From positions 7,039,542 through 7,103,541 of the forward strand of contig JABAKD010000022.1 in NCBI GenBank assembly GCA_012845835.1: DNA of 64,000 nucleotides, given 5' to 3'. Positions 1 through 11,929 of the stretch are shown here, piece by piece (within the stretch, counting starts at the first letter, position 1; each line of letters begins with the position of its first letter). Position numbers and translations under genes: made by a program. The DNA is from Undaria pinnatifida (lineage: Eukaryota; Sar; Phaeophyceae; Laminariales; Alariaceae). The notes below the pieces were generated by a model. The model did no database searches. It was given only the letters and a program-made list of their open reading frames with translations, and had not been told where the DNA came from.

Positions 1-459
1 CAGTTTCGCGCCCTGGGAAGAAGCTTTTTCTCGAAATAGACAAACCGGCAAGAAGAATAGCCAAGATGTGGCGAACTTGCTGGCCGTTTCGCAAGGCAGG
101 TACCGCAAGCGCCACAATACTGCACTGCACATCACAGTAACAGGATTGGAGGGTTGTTTTCTTGTCACTAGACGAGTTGTAGAACGGTGTGAAGATGTGA
201 ATATCTTGGGTGGGGGGTGGGGGGGTATTTTGGCGTCCGCTTTAACGGGGTTAGATCGAAAAGTTAATGTTTCACTCCAAGCCCAAGCGATAATTTGTAT
301 TGTAAGTTTACAAGCGGGCGCGACCGTCTACACCGCCCGTGCGCGACATCCGAGCTTCAAGAAGCGAGATCCCCGCTACCTTCGGCACGCCACGATCACA
401 AAAACGCGAACACGCCAACCGACAACTGCCCCGCCTCGTTTTCTTTTTGCCGCGATCAG
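1..459. other. Upstream or intronic sequence before the first recognised exon
   Basis: I see no exon I can defend here. Frames 2 and 3 are open over about the first 100 bases and end at a possible GT donor (100-101). Neither frame leaves the phase needed by the exon at 460, which starts on a codon boundary. The pyrimidine-rich stretch at 430-450 followed by CAG at 457-459 is the acceptor of that exon. Earlier exons of the gene probably lie before this window. Confidence 0.4.
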
Positions 460-3400
460 AACCGTAAGCGCAAGGGCTGCCTAGCGGTACAGGCCTTATG
501 GAGGGGGCACCGTGTACGGCGCCGATGGCGGCCGATCGTTCTCTTGCGCATCCGACACGGTCGTCGGTCCTGCCTTCGCCCCTGCTTTTCCTCTTGGTCA
601 AAGCTGACGCGGGTGCACAAGCGGGTGCGACGGCGATTCGACGAGCTTCAGGGCCGGTGGATGCGGTCTTGCTTCGAAGCGTGGGCGGGCTGGACGGCAC
701 ACCAGGCCGCCGAAAAGCTGAGAAAGTTAGAGCGTGCCGGGAAGACCCTGAGAAACGTCGCCGCCTACAGGTCGTTCCGCTCCTGGAAGGTGTACACGCG
801 GGGAGCCTGTCGCGCGCGGAAGCTTTTCGCGCGGACTGTAGCGGCCCCCACTCTAGCCGCTTGGATTCGGTATACTGATGAATCGAAGAAGGACAGGCAG
901 CGCGGAGAAAGCGCGGTCACTTTCCAGCGGCACGCGCGAGGCTATTTGGTGGGTTTCTGGTGCACGCGTGAGGCTAGTTGTTGGGGTTTTGGTGCACGAG
1001 CGAGCTATTTACCTTCTACCACCTGGTACCACATCGGAACCACGGATGAAATCAACTGCGTATGGAATTATATGACGATTATATAGATAATAGAATGACA
1101 TCAATTGACTGTTCGTTTCGGGAAATCAAAATTGAGGAGCGTGAAATGAAAATTCGTGTTCGGCTGGTGCGTCGGGACCTGGCGTTTTTTGTGGTCTTCG
1201 TACGGAGCCGTGACGGGGATACCAATCACGAACCAAAGTTTGGACAAAAAAACAGGTGTGATGAAGACAGGACCAGACATCCTGCAAGTACGATCACCAA
1301 GAATGGAACGCCTTTGAAGAGCCAAGGAGCTTTGCATAGCCTCGCTCAATACCCTGCGCACATAAAACAGTAAACCATGACTCTCGAAGGCGTGCCCGAA
1401 CCGAGTAAAATAATTTGCATCCCAACATTATCAACACCACCATTTAACATATGTGGCAGGCCAGACGCCGATATCGAGCGACTCGTGCGATCATACGTGG
1501 CTTCGACCGCCTCGTAAACGCCAAAGGAGCCCGTCAATTCCTGCGCAAGGCCCTGGCAGCGACTCACCGGCGCGCCGCCGAAGAGCATCTACAAACCGTG
1601 CGCGACTTCGAAGTAGGCGCTGCCCTCGCGAAAGAAGACAAGCGTCTGGCTAAGCTGCAGAAGGAGCTCCGCATGGTGAACACCGCCGTCCGAAAAGTCG
1701 TTACGAAAAGGCTGAAACGCGGATGGCTGTCGACGGCTCGCGTTGTGGACGCTACCCGGGGAGGCGGGGAGCTTCAGCGAGAAATAAAAGCGGTTCGAGA
1801 GGAGTGGAGAGCGCTGGACGCCGAGCGTGATCCTTCCGGAACGATGAACGCCTCCGGGAGGAACATATGGGGGTGGGGGGTCACCGGACGTGGAGGTGGT
1901 GACGGGAGTTTTCCGTCAAGCCTGGGATTTTCCGGTGGACTGGATATGGAAAAGCTGAACGGCTTGACGTGGGGCAAATCCGGCGCATGTGGCAGCAGAT
2001 CGGAACGAAGCATCGAGGAAGAAGTAGGGCCCGCCAAGGGTCCGGGTGAGATTCTTGAGAAGGAAACTGCCGCGCTTGGTGGGGGAGGGACGAACCTAGA
2101 ACGTGCTGAAAATAAAAGCTGTGACGGCAAGTCCACAAGCAGAGATAGCAATACAGTGAGCGACACAAAAATGGCGGCTTTTTCGACCTCGACGAGCACC
2201 CCTTCTAGGCCCGCTATGTCAGGGGAGAACACCATATCAGCTACCTCTGTCTCCCACGGCGCGGAGGCTGCAGAGCGCGAGGCGCGACGCAGGATCTTCG
2301 GTCGCGATCGAGAGCTTGCAAGGGAGATCATCATCCACAACTTCAATGTGCGCAACCCGCCTCCTCTCCAGTGCTGCGCACCCCGGTGCGGCCGCACCTT
2401 CACGCAAGACGAACACTACCTGTCCCATTGGGCCGCGGGAAGGCACCAGTCTGGTCTTCGTCCTTCCTCGCTCGTTCCGGAAACACCCGTCTGCGTTCGC
2501 GGGGAGAAGGCCTCTGCCGGAGTGCCAACGCACCCGGCAACTACGACGTCCGAATTGGCTACTCTATCAGGTATTTTCGACCCGACGGCCCAGAAGGAAG
2601 ACACAACTTCGGCGGATGCTGGACACCTGACGCTCGGAGAGGGCAACGAAGCCGCTTTCCACCTCATCCTGTCTAACGGGGCAGGTTGGAAGGACGTGCA
2701 AGAGGTGGGAGACGACGTGGGTGCCCCCACGGGGTTGAACCTTGTCTCTGCTTACATCGCACGAGTGTGGGGCCATGGGCAGGCGCACAGCACCCTACTC
2801 TTCTGGAACGCGGTTCGGTCCTGGCGCCGCCACCTGACGACAGACTCGGAGTATATCCGCGACGCTGTCACCATGCGCGGATTGCACCTTGAACCAGGAG
2901 CGTTGCTAGAAGTGAGGCTTCCGGCGAGAACACGGCAAGACCTGATGCGCGTGTTGGAGGATTTGCCTGACCTCGATGACGCGGCAACGAACGGTGGAGA
3001 AGGTGTCGCTGTTCACGTCAGAGCTAGCAGCTGTGACGATGACGATGAGGGTGACCGGGGAGCAACCCGTTTTCCCGCATCAGGCGATCACTCAGAGTCG
3101 ACGAGAAAGAGCGCTTTTATCGATAAGAGTAGCTGGCACGGAAAGGCGAGCACTATTGAGAAAAGTTGGCACGAGGTCTTCGGAAATCGACCACACGTCG
3201 CGACTACGTTTCCGCTAGACTCTTCTGCCGCTGCGGCTGCCGCTGCGGCTGCTGCTTCTGCTGCCACTCCAACAAGTTTGCGGCCAACTTCTTTCGATGA
3301 GGCGCAATGGCACGCGCTGTCGTACCTCTGTAAAGCAGTCGGCCCCGGGTTCTGGGCGTCCGATTTCGGCCGACGTGCCGCACTGCTGCGTTCGAAAGAC

Positions 3401-5579
3401 CTCAAGAGGGAGCGAGATGATGCTCACGAAAGCGTCCGGCTTGAGGTATGCGCGATGTATTACACCGCTCCTCCGCGTTTTCTAACGTCTCTTACGCGCG
3501 AACTGACGATTGTTTCGAGTGACGGTTAATACAAGCGTTGTTTGTGATTAACCCATCTACGGCAACATGACTGGGCGCATCAATCTCTGTGAATTAATCT
3601 CACCTATTTTCCCCCCGTAAACGTTTGACATCCCACATTGCTTTCGCCTGAGCAGCGAAAAAGCCGTGCGGCTAACGAGGCAGCAGAGGTTAGAAAGCGA
3701 CTGATGCATGAACGCGAGCAGAAGGAGGACTTATTGGCCGAGCCTGCCCTAGACGCGGCTTCAGACTCGGTGATCGAAGCGGTGCTTCGAAGCGTGACAG
3801 CCAAAGCTGAGCTTATGGCGACGCAAGAAGTGAGGGCAAGGTGTTAGATATTACACTTTAACATATTCTTTACATGTGTTGAAGCTCATTGGTTTAGGTT
3901 CCATTGCATTATCTCAGGTTGCACAGCGTTTTCTTTAGTGTATCACATCTGCCGAGATATCCGCGAGTATGGAGTTCGAGGTCGGATATCTCCAGTTTAG
4001 CTATTTGTCTGCCTTCGTGGCGATTGCGACGTGCTTCGTCTACATATCCAATTATATCGACACATCGGAGGGTTGCAGGCTTAATAGGGCAAGATAGGGT
4101 TGAAGGTTCAAATATACTCGAAAAAAAAACGACGATCGCGGGAAAGGGCCGCGGTGACATCAATGGTATTCACAACCAGTGGTGTCAAAAGTGTATCGCT
4201 TGTCCGCTGCTCGTAAATATAGCGCATATGCTGTACTCTGTATCCTCGATGCTCATGGAGGTGCACCAACACACACAACTTAACCACAGTTACAAACACT
4301 CTGCAGCGCAAGTGTTGTAGCGACAGCCACATCTAGAACCAACCATCGGAATAGCTCTTTTCCGCCCCCCCCTGTCCTTTCCACGGTTCACTCTGCCTAC
4401 CCTGTGCTCGCTGTCGTGAAATATTCCTTGTCGCTCGTAATGGCCACTGTTTCTTTTCGACAGCTGGAGGTTGCCCAGGAAGAGGAGATGATGGCTGAAG
4501 CGGCATCGGTGGAGGCCGTGTGGGCCGTGGAACCGTCTTTCCTAGAACATGTCATTTTCCAAGAAGTCGAGGCCCATATCAGGGAGCGGGTGAGTTGATG
4601 CGGTTTATTTTGGCAGCCAGAGTCGACGCATGCCACGGTAGAGGTAGCACCTTTCGCCTGAACTTTTTTCTGGATGACGGGGCTCCTTAACCCACCTTAA
4701 GCCAACATCGTCGGAAACAGGCCGTTTATTTCGGCATGATTCTCGTTGCGGACCTAGGCCATGGGATTTTTCATCCGGTAGAGCAGTTTACTTTTCTCCG
4801 AAAAAATCAGTTTTTGGGAGAGGTCTTGAGCTCCCAAACTGAGGGGTAGTACTAAGGAATAAAGTGGTGCACCTCTATCGTAGCACGCGTCAGTCGCGTG
4901 TTAGCGACAACTGCGGGGCTTAACTCGGAAGCCACGAAATGTGTGGAGGTCGACTATGTTCATTATGGTCAAACACGAATACCTTAAATGGTGTTCGATA
5001 TTGAGACCCTCCAAACCAGGATAACCCTCGCACCTTCTGTCACGCTAGACGGACCTGAGCGTGATCGGCAGGCGCAAGGAATACTCGGCAAGCTTCCTCT
5101 CCTATCTTCCTAACACCTACTATCATGCTTGTCGAACTGATGTTCGCTCAACTGAAGCCCAAACACGTTACCTCACGCAATCATTACAGTTGTTAGACTG
5201 TTTTTTTCCAATGCAAAACCACAAAATGTGACAGGAAGAAAGAGAGCGGATGTCTCTGGAGGATGACTGGACGCCGTCTGGCTTCCATCGAACTGGCGAC
5301 AATGAAGGCGGCCACAACTTCAGCAGGGCAGTGGTGGTATCGTTCGATCTAAACACTCTCCCGGGGGGGGCAGAGGGGGCCTTTGCAGCCTCCACCACGA
5401 TTCAGCTCGCTTGGCGCCAGAGAGCGGCAAGGACAGAAGCGCGGCGGCGACTGGCAACAGTGTACGTCAAGCGTCTAGCAGGCGGAGGAGATATGTACTA
5501 CGAGCACATGGTGACAGGGGAATCCCAGTGGGAGCGGCCGAGGATAGCGGACCGATTATTCCCCAACAGTAGTTGGTGA
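460..5579 (+). CDS. IQ / W-repeat / C2H2 / RGS / WW multidomain signalling protein (5' end missing)
   Basis: Exons: 460-948, 1460-3445, 3656-3829, 4464-4589, 5235-5579 (stop). All junctions are phase 0 and give 1,039 residues. Residues 1-160 hold an IQ motif (AVQALWRGHRVRRR) and W-containing helical repeats (CFSSW, CFEAW, SFRSW, TLAAW) like centrin-binding SFI1 repeats. A second IQ motif is split by the first intron (HARGYL/ARRRYR), which confirms the splice. A C2H2 finger (C-x4-C-x12-H-x5-H) is near residue 468. An RGS-like domain covers about 560-810: LLFWNAVRSW, then EPGALLEV, then after an acidic and alanine-rich insert the hallmark FDEAQ. Exons 3-4 are charged helices. The last exon has an IQ motif (TTIQLAWRQR) and a WW domain (MYYEHMVTGESQWERP). 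IQ motifs bind calmodulin and RGS domains act on G-alpha subunits, so a Ca2+/G-protein scaffold at a centrin structure is a reasonable inference. RGS activity is uncertain because of the insert. Confidence 0.75.
4625..4891. mobile_element. MITE copy 1 (267 bp), inside an intron of the RGS/WW gene
   Basis: Terminal inverted repeats of about 25 bp begin GACGCATGCCACGGTAGAGG and end CCTCTATCGTAGCACGCGTC. The flanks show a 4-bp target duplication AGTC (4621-4624 and 4892-4895). Interior landmarks shared with the other two copies include the words GGCCATGG and GGGAGAGGTCTTGAGC. There is no coding capacity, so this is a non-autonomous DNA transposon. It sits 35 bp inside the intron that follows exon 4464-4589. 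Confidence 0.8.
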
Positions 5580-6209
5580 TTGTCTGAGGTCGCATAGCCT
5601 TCTGGAATTGCAAATACGTTTTGAGGGGACAAACTGCTGAACATACTCTAGGATTGCTTTTTGGGTAGTACGAGGTTAAGGGTGGTGGTGCGGGAGCGTT
5701 GTAAACGGCGGTGAGAGGCAAGAGTAGTTGCTTCCAAGGGCTCGGCGATTTTGTTTTAGCTCTTTCCTATAAGTACGATAGGTTAGGTAGGTCGGTGTAC
5801 CAAGCACTTCGCCTGCTTGGGAAAGCTTTGCGGTTTGTCTTTATATGGCCAATGGAACCAAAAACTCTACGGTACGGGGTGGGGTATCCATGAGACTGCT
5901 CCACCCATTACGATGAGTAGAACCCCATCTCCCGTGTTATGTCCCCTCATCCAGCAGCTGCTAACTTTCCCTGGCATACGACATGCCCCCCTCCCCTTGG
6001 CAGATGGTAGACTTGGCGTATACTGCTATATTTTCCTTTGTGAAGAGCTTCAACGCGCGTTGTAGCAGTGCGTGCGTTCGTGTTGGCCCCATCCACACCA
6101 CCCTCCCTCCCAACTTTGTCCACACGTGTTTCACCGTCTGCTGCAACAATCATCCAGCTGTCTTATCTTGCGCTGATTCCGTTCCCTGGGCCCTCCGCAT
6201 GGCCCAAAT
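5580..6209. other. Intergenic, 3' flank of the RGS/WW gene
   Basis: Follows the stop codon of the multidomain gene. Short ORFs occur on both strands but none has splice support or a recognisable domain. No convincing gene is seen. Confidence 0.5.
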
Positions 6210-6460
6210 GACGCATGCTACGATAGAAGTGGCACTTTTCGTCTGAAATGGTTTCTGAATGACGGAGCTGCTTAACTCAAAATCGTCGGAAATAGGCCCT
6301 TTTTTTTCATGATTCTTGTTGTGTATCTAGGCCATGGAGTTTTCCATCCGGTACGAAGCAGTTTTATTTTTCTCCAAAATAGTTTTTGGGAGAGGTCTTA
6401 AGCCCCTAAATTGAGGGGTAGTATTAGAAAAAATGGTGCACCTCTATCGTAGCATGCGTC
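6210..6460. mobile_element. MITE copy 2 (251 bp)
   Basis: Same family and orientation as the copy at 4625. It begins GACGCATGCTACGATAGAAG and ends CTATCGTAGCATGCGTC. The 4-bp target duplication is AAAT (6206-6209 and 6461-6464). The inside is AT-rich with the shared words GGCCATGGAG and GGGAGAGGTCTTAAGC. No ORF of note. Confidence 0.85.
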
Positions 6461-7136
6461 AAATGCAACACCTACCCCCGCCCGCCATTGCTCTGTCGGA
6501 TAGTGGTCTTGAAGATATTTCATTACGGGCAGAAGCTCGTTGGCTTAGGCTGCACCGCATCTGTAAAAAGGAACCTATCAATGCCGTTGCTGCCGAGGCT
6601 CCGAGCCTTGATATCAAGAGCACAGCTCCGGCGGTCAGACCGCCATTATTATTGGGTATTTCGGTATTATTACGTAATACGGCACTAGCAAGGGTAGCCG
6701 AAGGGGCGGGGTACACACCTAAGCCAGTCCTTCGACCTCGCCGTCTGCTATTTTTCCAATCGCAGCAAGCCGTTGGTGCGATCAGCGATTGTCGCTCGTA
6801 CTTGTACGATGCTGGGGGCGCGTGCACATACAATGCCATTTACATATTATCTTCGGTCGAACTCGCCGAGTGTTCGGCCAGAATATGAAACAAGCGCACG
6901 ACGGGCATACGGGGACGGCTCTCCGACATCTGGCAGGTCGAGTGGACTCAGGCTGCCGTCTCGCCGCGGCCTTGTGATGGTCGTGACATGTACATATGTA
7001 CGCACATGCAGGTGCATACATGCATCGAGCATCGAACATTTTGGCCAACATTTTTTTTTTTGAAACAGTACAGTTGTGACCCTTGTGTCCCAGGACAAAA
7101 AAGCCTTCCAACTCTTGACGAACAATAATTATCGAG
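6461..7136. other. Intergenic sequence without a recognised gene
   Basis: Overlapping short ORFs on both strands (6433-6888 +, 6782-7111 -) contain no domain I recognise and no matching splice sites. A run of T lies at about 7050-7060. The last four bases, CGAG (7133-7136), look like the left target duplication of the LTR element that follows. Confidence 0.4.
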
Positions 7137-7866
7137 TAATAGGATACTGGTTGTCAGCTGAGCAGAGCGCTGCTGAGTGCTGCTGTACTGGGGCTGCTGG
7201 ATGTCCTGAAAGTGCTGGTTCGCAGTGTGGATGCATTAGCTCGAATCAAGAAGTGGTTTAGTGTCTTGTATTACTGTCTCAATGTGAGAGGCTGGGGAGG
7301 AAACACGACTGACAACATGGGCGCGTGCTCCCTGCTCGTCCCGTCCTCACAGCTTGCTGTGAATCTACCCGCTTCAACCACCCATCTCGTACTCTTTAGC
7401 ACCTAACCTCCGTCCTGTGCCGCTCTATCCACTGGCTCCCTGCCCTACTAGCCATCCCTCAGTTCTATCCTGGGCCATGTCCGCTACAAAGACCAGTGCT
7501 ACCATAAGAGTCCGGGTGATTTTCTCGTTCAGTTTTGAACATACTCCACTCTGTTTTCAGTACAATTTCAAACATCCTTCTATTCAAATCCAGCTGGTGC
7601 ATCTTCCTGGACCTCACCTAGAGGTTGCTGTTGATTGGTCTACCGCTGCACTGACCAGCTCTCTCCTGGCCCTACCCCTTCGTACCTTCAGAGTCTTTCG
7701 CTAGACCTACAAGAAACACCTTCAATTATTCCCAATTTGCCATACTCCCCTTTACCCTAGACAAACATCCCAATATTTCCAGCTGAAACCCGCTTGTTCC
7801 TCATACTAACTCTGAATGAAACCAAGTTGTTCATACTAAAAGCTAGAGAAAACCAATCTCACCACA
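7137..7866 (-). repeat. Long terminal repeat, left copy (3' LTR in the minus reading)
   Basis: About 730 bp, collinear with 10517-11251. The copies differ by scattered substitutions and a few small indels, for example an extra CATA in the right copy near 10923 and a divergent patch near 7790-7850 against 11190-11235. The similarity suggests a fairly recent insertion. The outer base pair is TA instead of TG/CA. Confidence 0.65.
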
Positions 7867-8452
7867 CTTGCCCCTCCAAGTTCATTGCCACCTGTAAAAA
7901 GGTGTATGATGAACTAACTACTGCAAGTTTGAGATTGCTGCTATATTAACTACTGGCACAGACTAAGGAAATTCATCGTAGGCGATTGTGGCCCAACAAT
8001 GTTTACCCTCGAATTTCTCCTCATAACCAGTTCCCATTTTACTATTTCCCATCCATTTACTTTTAACCAAAACAGGAAATCTACTAACCGTGCCCGTCAT
8101 TCACCCATCACATATCCAAGGGGAACGAATTCCCTATTAGACATCAGATAAAGCTCAGCAATGAATGCTGTCTATTATTTGTACTATTTTAACCACCTTC
8201 CCGCCTGCCCGATTATACCCCAACTTATCCAAGGATAAACAATCCCTTGTTTCATTACCAGGCTTATCCCTACAACGGGTCGGCCTTGTCCTTGTTGCAT
8301 CTAGGTACCAAACTTGACACTTCCTTCGACTGGTAAATTTTTACGCCCATTTACGCCCATCCGATAGCTGTCCTTCCCCCTTGATACTCGAGTGTATACT
8401 TCGAAGTATCCTATCTTATCTCCTCAAATAGAGTGCAAAACCTTTTGTTACT

Positions 8453-10316
8453 GTGAGTTGCCAAGTGTACATGCCAACACCAAGCCCCTATCTCCTCGCT
8501 GATAGTCGTGAGCTTCTTTTCCGACAGGTGGACGTTGTACCGTTTTCCGAGGTCCAGCAGTTTGATCGTGTGCGGCAGCTCCTTGCTTTCCGCGTCCTCT
8601 GCTCTGAGTCGAAGGGTCCACCCACGGCTAAGGGAGCTGACCCGGCCCTCCCCGCGTTGGTGGCGGTCCCCTCTCCCGAAGGAAAGGGGCCGGTCCCCAG
8701 CCCTCCCCCGGTGGACGCTGTGGGAGCCGAACCCATGGCAGTCCCGCGCGACGGGGTGAGTGCGAGTAGTCGTGATATTAGGGATGATCTGATAGGCACT
8801 GCCCGCTCCTTGTTAGATGGGTTAATTTTCGATGACCAATGTGCCGTAATTGGGATTCACCCGCAGAAGGCTACCAGAGAGGTAGAGACAGCCGCAGGTT
8901 TAGGCGGCAGAATAATTGAGATAGGGGCTCAGCCCAGCAAAGCGGTAGGTGTCAGTTACGAGTTGCAGAGTGAGGCCATATCGTCAGACGAGCTGTGCGC
9001 GCGAGCTTTTCAGGCGGAGGAGCATGTTGCGGCCCAAAATCGAACAAACCATAGAAACGGATGAGGAGTTAGCTTGGTCTCTGTCGCAAGGGTCGTGCCC
9101 CCCCGCTCTGCCGCCTGTCAGTCCGCTGTCTCCGCGTCGCGACCCCGCTATATTATGAAATAACATGTTTGCGCCCTTGGCCTCGCCTGGTCTGTAGGAC
9201 ATGGGGCGGAAGGCCCGCGACGCAGCGCGTGCGCTGCGCGTGAAAGCGGACGCGTCCGCGGCTTTAAAGCGTGCTTATGCGGCAGAATTTACCGCCACAA
9301 GCAGCCATGACCAGTGCGTGCAGCCATGACCAGTGCGTGGCTGCTTTCCGTGGTGGTCGCGAGCAGGAGTCCGCGTTGCAGCGTGAGAAGAAGGAACTCC
9401 TCGAGGGCAGCCGCGAGGCAATGATGACCGAGGACGTCGAGGTAGGCAAACTCCGTGCGGCCAGGCTTGCCAAAGAGCAAGCCTACCGGGCGATTATTGT
9501 ACGGAGGGGAAGTTGGCATTCGTCGTCGAAGCAAACGCAAAACGGGCGGCGGCGGTGCGTGCGGCCGCGGAGGCCAGGGAACGGGCTCGCGCTGAAAGTA
9601 TCCGCTGCCGGGGTCTCCGCGAGGACGCGCGCGGTCCTGCCGTCCGCGCGGCCGACACGGCCGGCTCTCCGGTGCTCCCGCGGCCGGCATGGACGGGGGG
9701 GTGCGTGTCTTCCTCCATCCCTGTTGCAGGGGACGCCTCTGCTCCCCCCCCCCCTGTCTCTCCCGCCCGCCCTCCTGTCTCTCCCGCCTTTCCTCCTGTC
9801 TCTCCCGCCCGCCCCCCTGCCTCTCCCGCTCTCCCCCTTGTCTCTCCCACCCTTCCCCCTGTCCCTCCTGCCCTCCCTCCTGTCTCTACTGCCCTCCCTT
9901 CCGCCCCTCCCGGCCGTGCTGTCGCATCCCTTGAAGCCGCCCCCGCTACGACCCTGGCCGCGCCATCGTATGCCACCGCGGCGCGCGCCCCTGCATCGAC
10001 AGCTCCTCTCCAGGAGGAAGGTCCCTCTTTGCGGCGGATGCGGCTGGAGCTGCAGATGTACGCGATGGTACGGAAGGGGTCCGCCCGAGGGGCGGCCACG
10101 GGGAGCGGCCGCCGAGAGCAGGTCGCGGCCATCTCCCGGGCCCGCTCGTGGGATAGCTCGAGGCGGGCAAATGCGGGAGAGCCGGCTAAGCTACTCGTAC
10201 CCGACTTCCGCTCTTTACGACTCCCCAGTGGCGAACTCGCAACATGCGCGGGCCCATCTTTCACCACCGGCGGTCCGCGGGGGCTAATCCCCGACGGCCC
10301 CGAACTAGCTACATAA
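8453..10316 (+). pseudogene. Coding-like inner region of the LTR element, frame broken
   Basis: On the plus strand, protein-like patches run in several frames. A patch ending in DELCARAFQAEE and a patch with IETDEELAWSLSQ resemble the short acidic-helix motifs common in ubiquitin-related proteins. Alanine/arginine-rich coiled coil follows (KADASAALKRAYAAEF, then REKKELLEGSREA, then EANAKRAAAVRAAAEARE). The frame shifts near 9300, where a 19-bp segment is directly duplicated, and again near 9510. After a proline-rich tandem repeat the last open frame ends at 10316. This looks like a decayed host-type gene or a gag-like ORF, running opposite to the LTR polarity inferred from the priming signals. 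The minus-strand ORF 9494-10516, rich in GETGGRA repeats, is the competing reading. I do not recognise a function. Confidence 0.35.
9750..9915 (+). repeat. 21-bp minisatellite coding PPVSPA-type heptads
   Basis: About eight imperfect copies of a 21-bp unit of the form CCTCCTGTCTCTCCCGCCCGC. In the plus frame they encode a seven-residue proline-rich repeat; on the minus strand they encode glycine-rich GETGGRA-type repeats. It lies within the inner region of the LTR element. Confidence 0.85.
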
Positions 10317-10516
10317 ATCGTGCTCATCACGTGACGGGGCGCGACGGGGGACGAGGCCCGATCTACGCGCACCGCACGCTTTTGGGCTCTAGTGCGCGCA
10401 GCCAGAGGCGGAGACGACAACCCACCTTCCCCTCCCCCCCCCCACAACGCCCTTCTCACCGTTGACCAAAGACATCTTCCACGAGCTGAGAATAACGCTG
10501 AAGCCGTCGACGCCAC

Positions 10517-11251
10517 TGATAGGATACTGGTTGTCAGCGGAGCAGAGCGCTGCTGAGTGCTGCTGTACTGGGGCTGCTGGATGTCCTGAAAGTGCTGGTT
10601 CGTAGTGTTGATGCAGTAGCTCGAACCAAGAAGTGGTTTAGTGTCTTGTATTACTGTCTCAATGTGAGAGGCTGGGGAGGAAACACGACTGACAACATGG
10701 GCGCGTGCTCCCTGCTCGTCCCGTTCTCACAGCTTGCTGTGAATCTACCCGCTTCAACCACCCATCTCGTACTCTTTAGCACCTAACCTCCATCCTGTGC
10801 CGCTCTATCCACTGGCTCCCTGCCCTACTAGCCATCCCTCAGTTCTATCCTGAGCCATGTCCGCTACAAGAGACCAGTGCTACCATAAGAGTCCGGGTGA
10901 TTTTCTCATTCAGTTTTGAACATACATACTCCACTCTGTTTTCAGTACAATTTCAAACATCCTTCTATTCAAATCCAGCTGGCGCATCTTCCTGGACCTC
11001 ACCTAGAGACTGCTGTTGATTGTCTACCGCTGCACTGACCAGCTCTCTCCTGGCCCTACCCCTTCGTACCTTCAGAGTCTCTCGCTAGACCTACAAGAAA
11101 CACCTTCAATTACTGGATTCCCAATTTGCCATACTCCCCTTTACCCTAGACAAACATCCCAACATTTCCAGCTGAAACCGCTTGTTCAGTGTATCTATCC
11201 ACCTCGTAAAAGCTTATTAAATTTTTATTAGGGAAAACCAATCGCACCACA
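10517..11251 (-). repeat. Long terminal repeat, right copy (5' LTR in the minus reading)
   Basis: Partner of 7137-7866. Its plus-strand left end reads TGATAGGATACTGG and its right end ACCACA, so on the minus strand it starts TGTGGT and ends TATCA. Near its minus-strand start it contains AATAAAAATTTAATAAG, a possible TATA or polyadenylation region. Confidence 0.65.
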
Positions 11252-11929
11252 CGAGGTTAGGCCGCACCAAAGGGAATGCTAAAGAAAATACCCTTTGGGC
11301 CGCACGCTGCTGTGCTGCCGTACAGGCTGCTGCTGCGCTCGTGCCCATGCGGAATTTACCTGCTGGCTGGCGACAATTTACTGGACATGGTCGCACCTTC
11401 GCCCGTGCGTCTTCACGTCACAGGAGCCCAGGCCCACCAGGCGTTTTTTTCGATCATTTTTCAAGTGAGAGAACTAGGCGTTGATTCAAAATTGAAGTTG
11501 GCTGAAGCCATGTTCGAAAATCACTTTTCCGCGACCTGCTGGTATGTTCGACAACAACGGCAGCGTGCGGCAGCAGAGCTGGTGCGTTCGCCGTGGTTTG
11601 AGTTGGATGCATCGGTCGTCCTCGTGCTCTGGTCGTCCCTTGTTCACAACGCGTGATCGTCTGCGTGAGAAGTAGGTGCTCTCAGGATTGTGCGACTGAG
11701 CGCTAACAACTGCTGCAGTCTCAGTACGGTAATAGACGGGGACTCGTTGACTCGTCGTACTACGAGGGCAGCAACGTCTACTGCTGCACTTTTGAGTTCC
11801 TGCGGTATTTTCCCTCGATAGATTACGAGTACTCGCACACATTCGTACGATTGCATACTGCTGCTGTACCTGGTACCTGGTACTGGTACGCATGTACTGC
11901 TGTTCATGTATTCAAAAAATGCACTTCGT

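Larger units (their letters stand above)
7137..11251 (-). mobile_element. Candidate non-autonomous LTR retrotransposon (LARD-like)
   Basis: Two nearly identical direct repeats (7137-7866 and 10517-11251) flank 2.65 kb. Read on the minus strand, the repeats begin TGTGGTG and end TATCA (TATTA in the left copy), close to the canonical TG...CA ends. CGAG occurs on both sides (7133-7136 and 11252-11255), a 4-bp target duplication. Next to the inner end of the right repeat, one base in, the minus strand reads TGGCGTCGACGG, which has the form of a tRNA primer-binding site. Next to the inner end of the left repeat it reads GGAGGGGCAAG, a polypurine tract. These place the element on the minus strand. 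No reverse transcriptase, integrase or protease is visible, so it would need enzymes in trans. Alternative: a segmental duplication that happens to mimic LTR signals. Confidence 0.6.

Noticed and set aside
2-99. Possible upstream exon of the RGS/WW gene ending at a GT donor at 100
   Set aside because: The open frames end in phase 1 or 2, while the exon at 460 begins in phase 0.
9494-10516. 340-codon minus-strand ORF with GETGGRA repeats as a host gene
   Set aside because: The repeats come from a 21-bp minisatellite; no domain is seen. Kept only as a competing reading of the LTR element's inner region.
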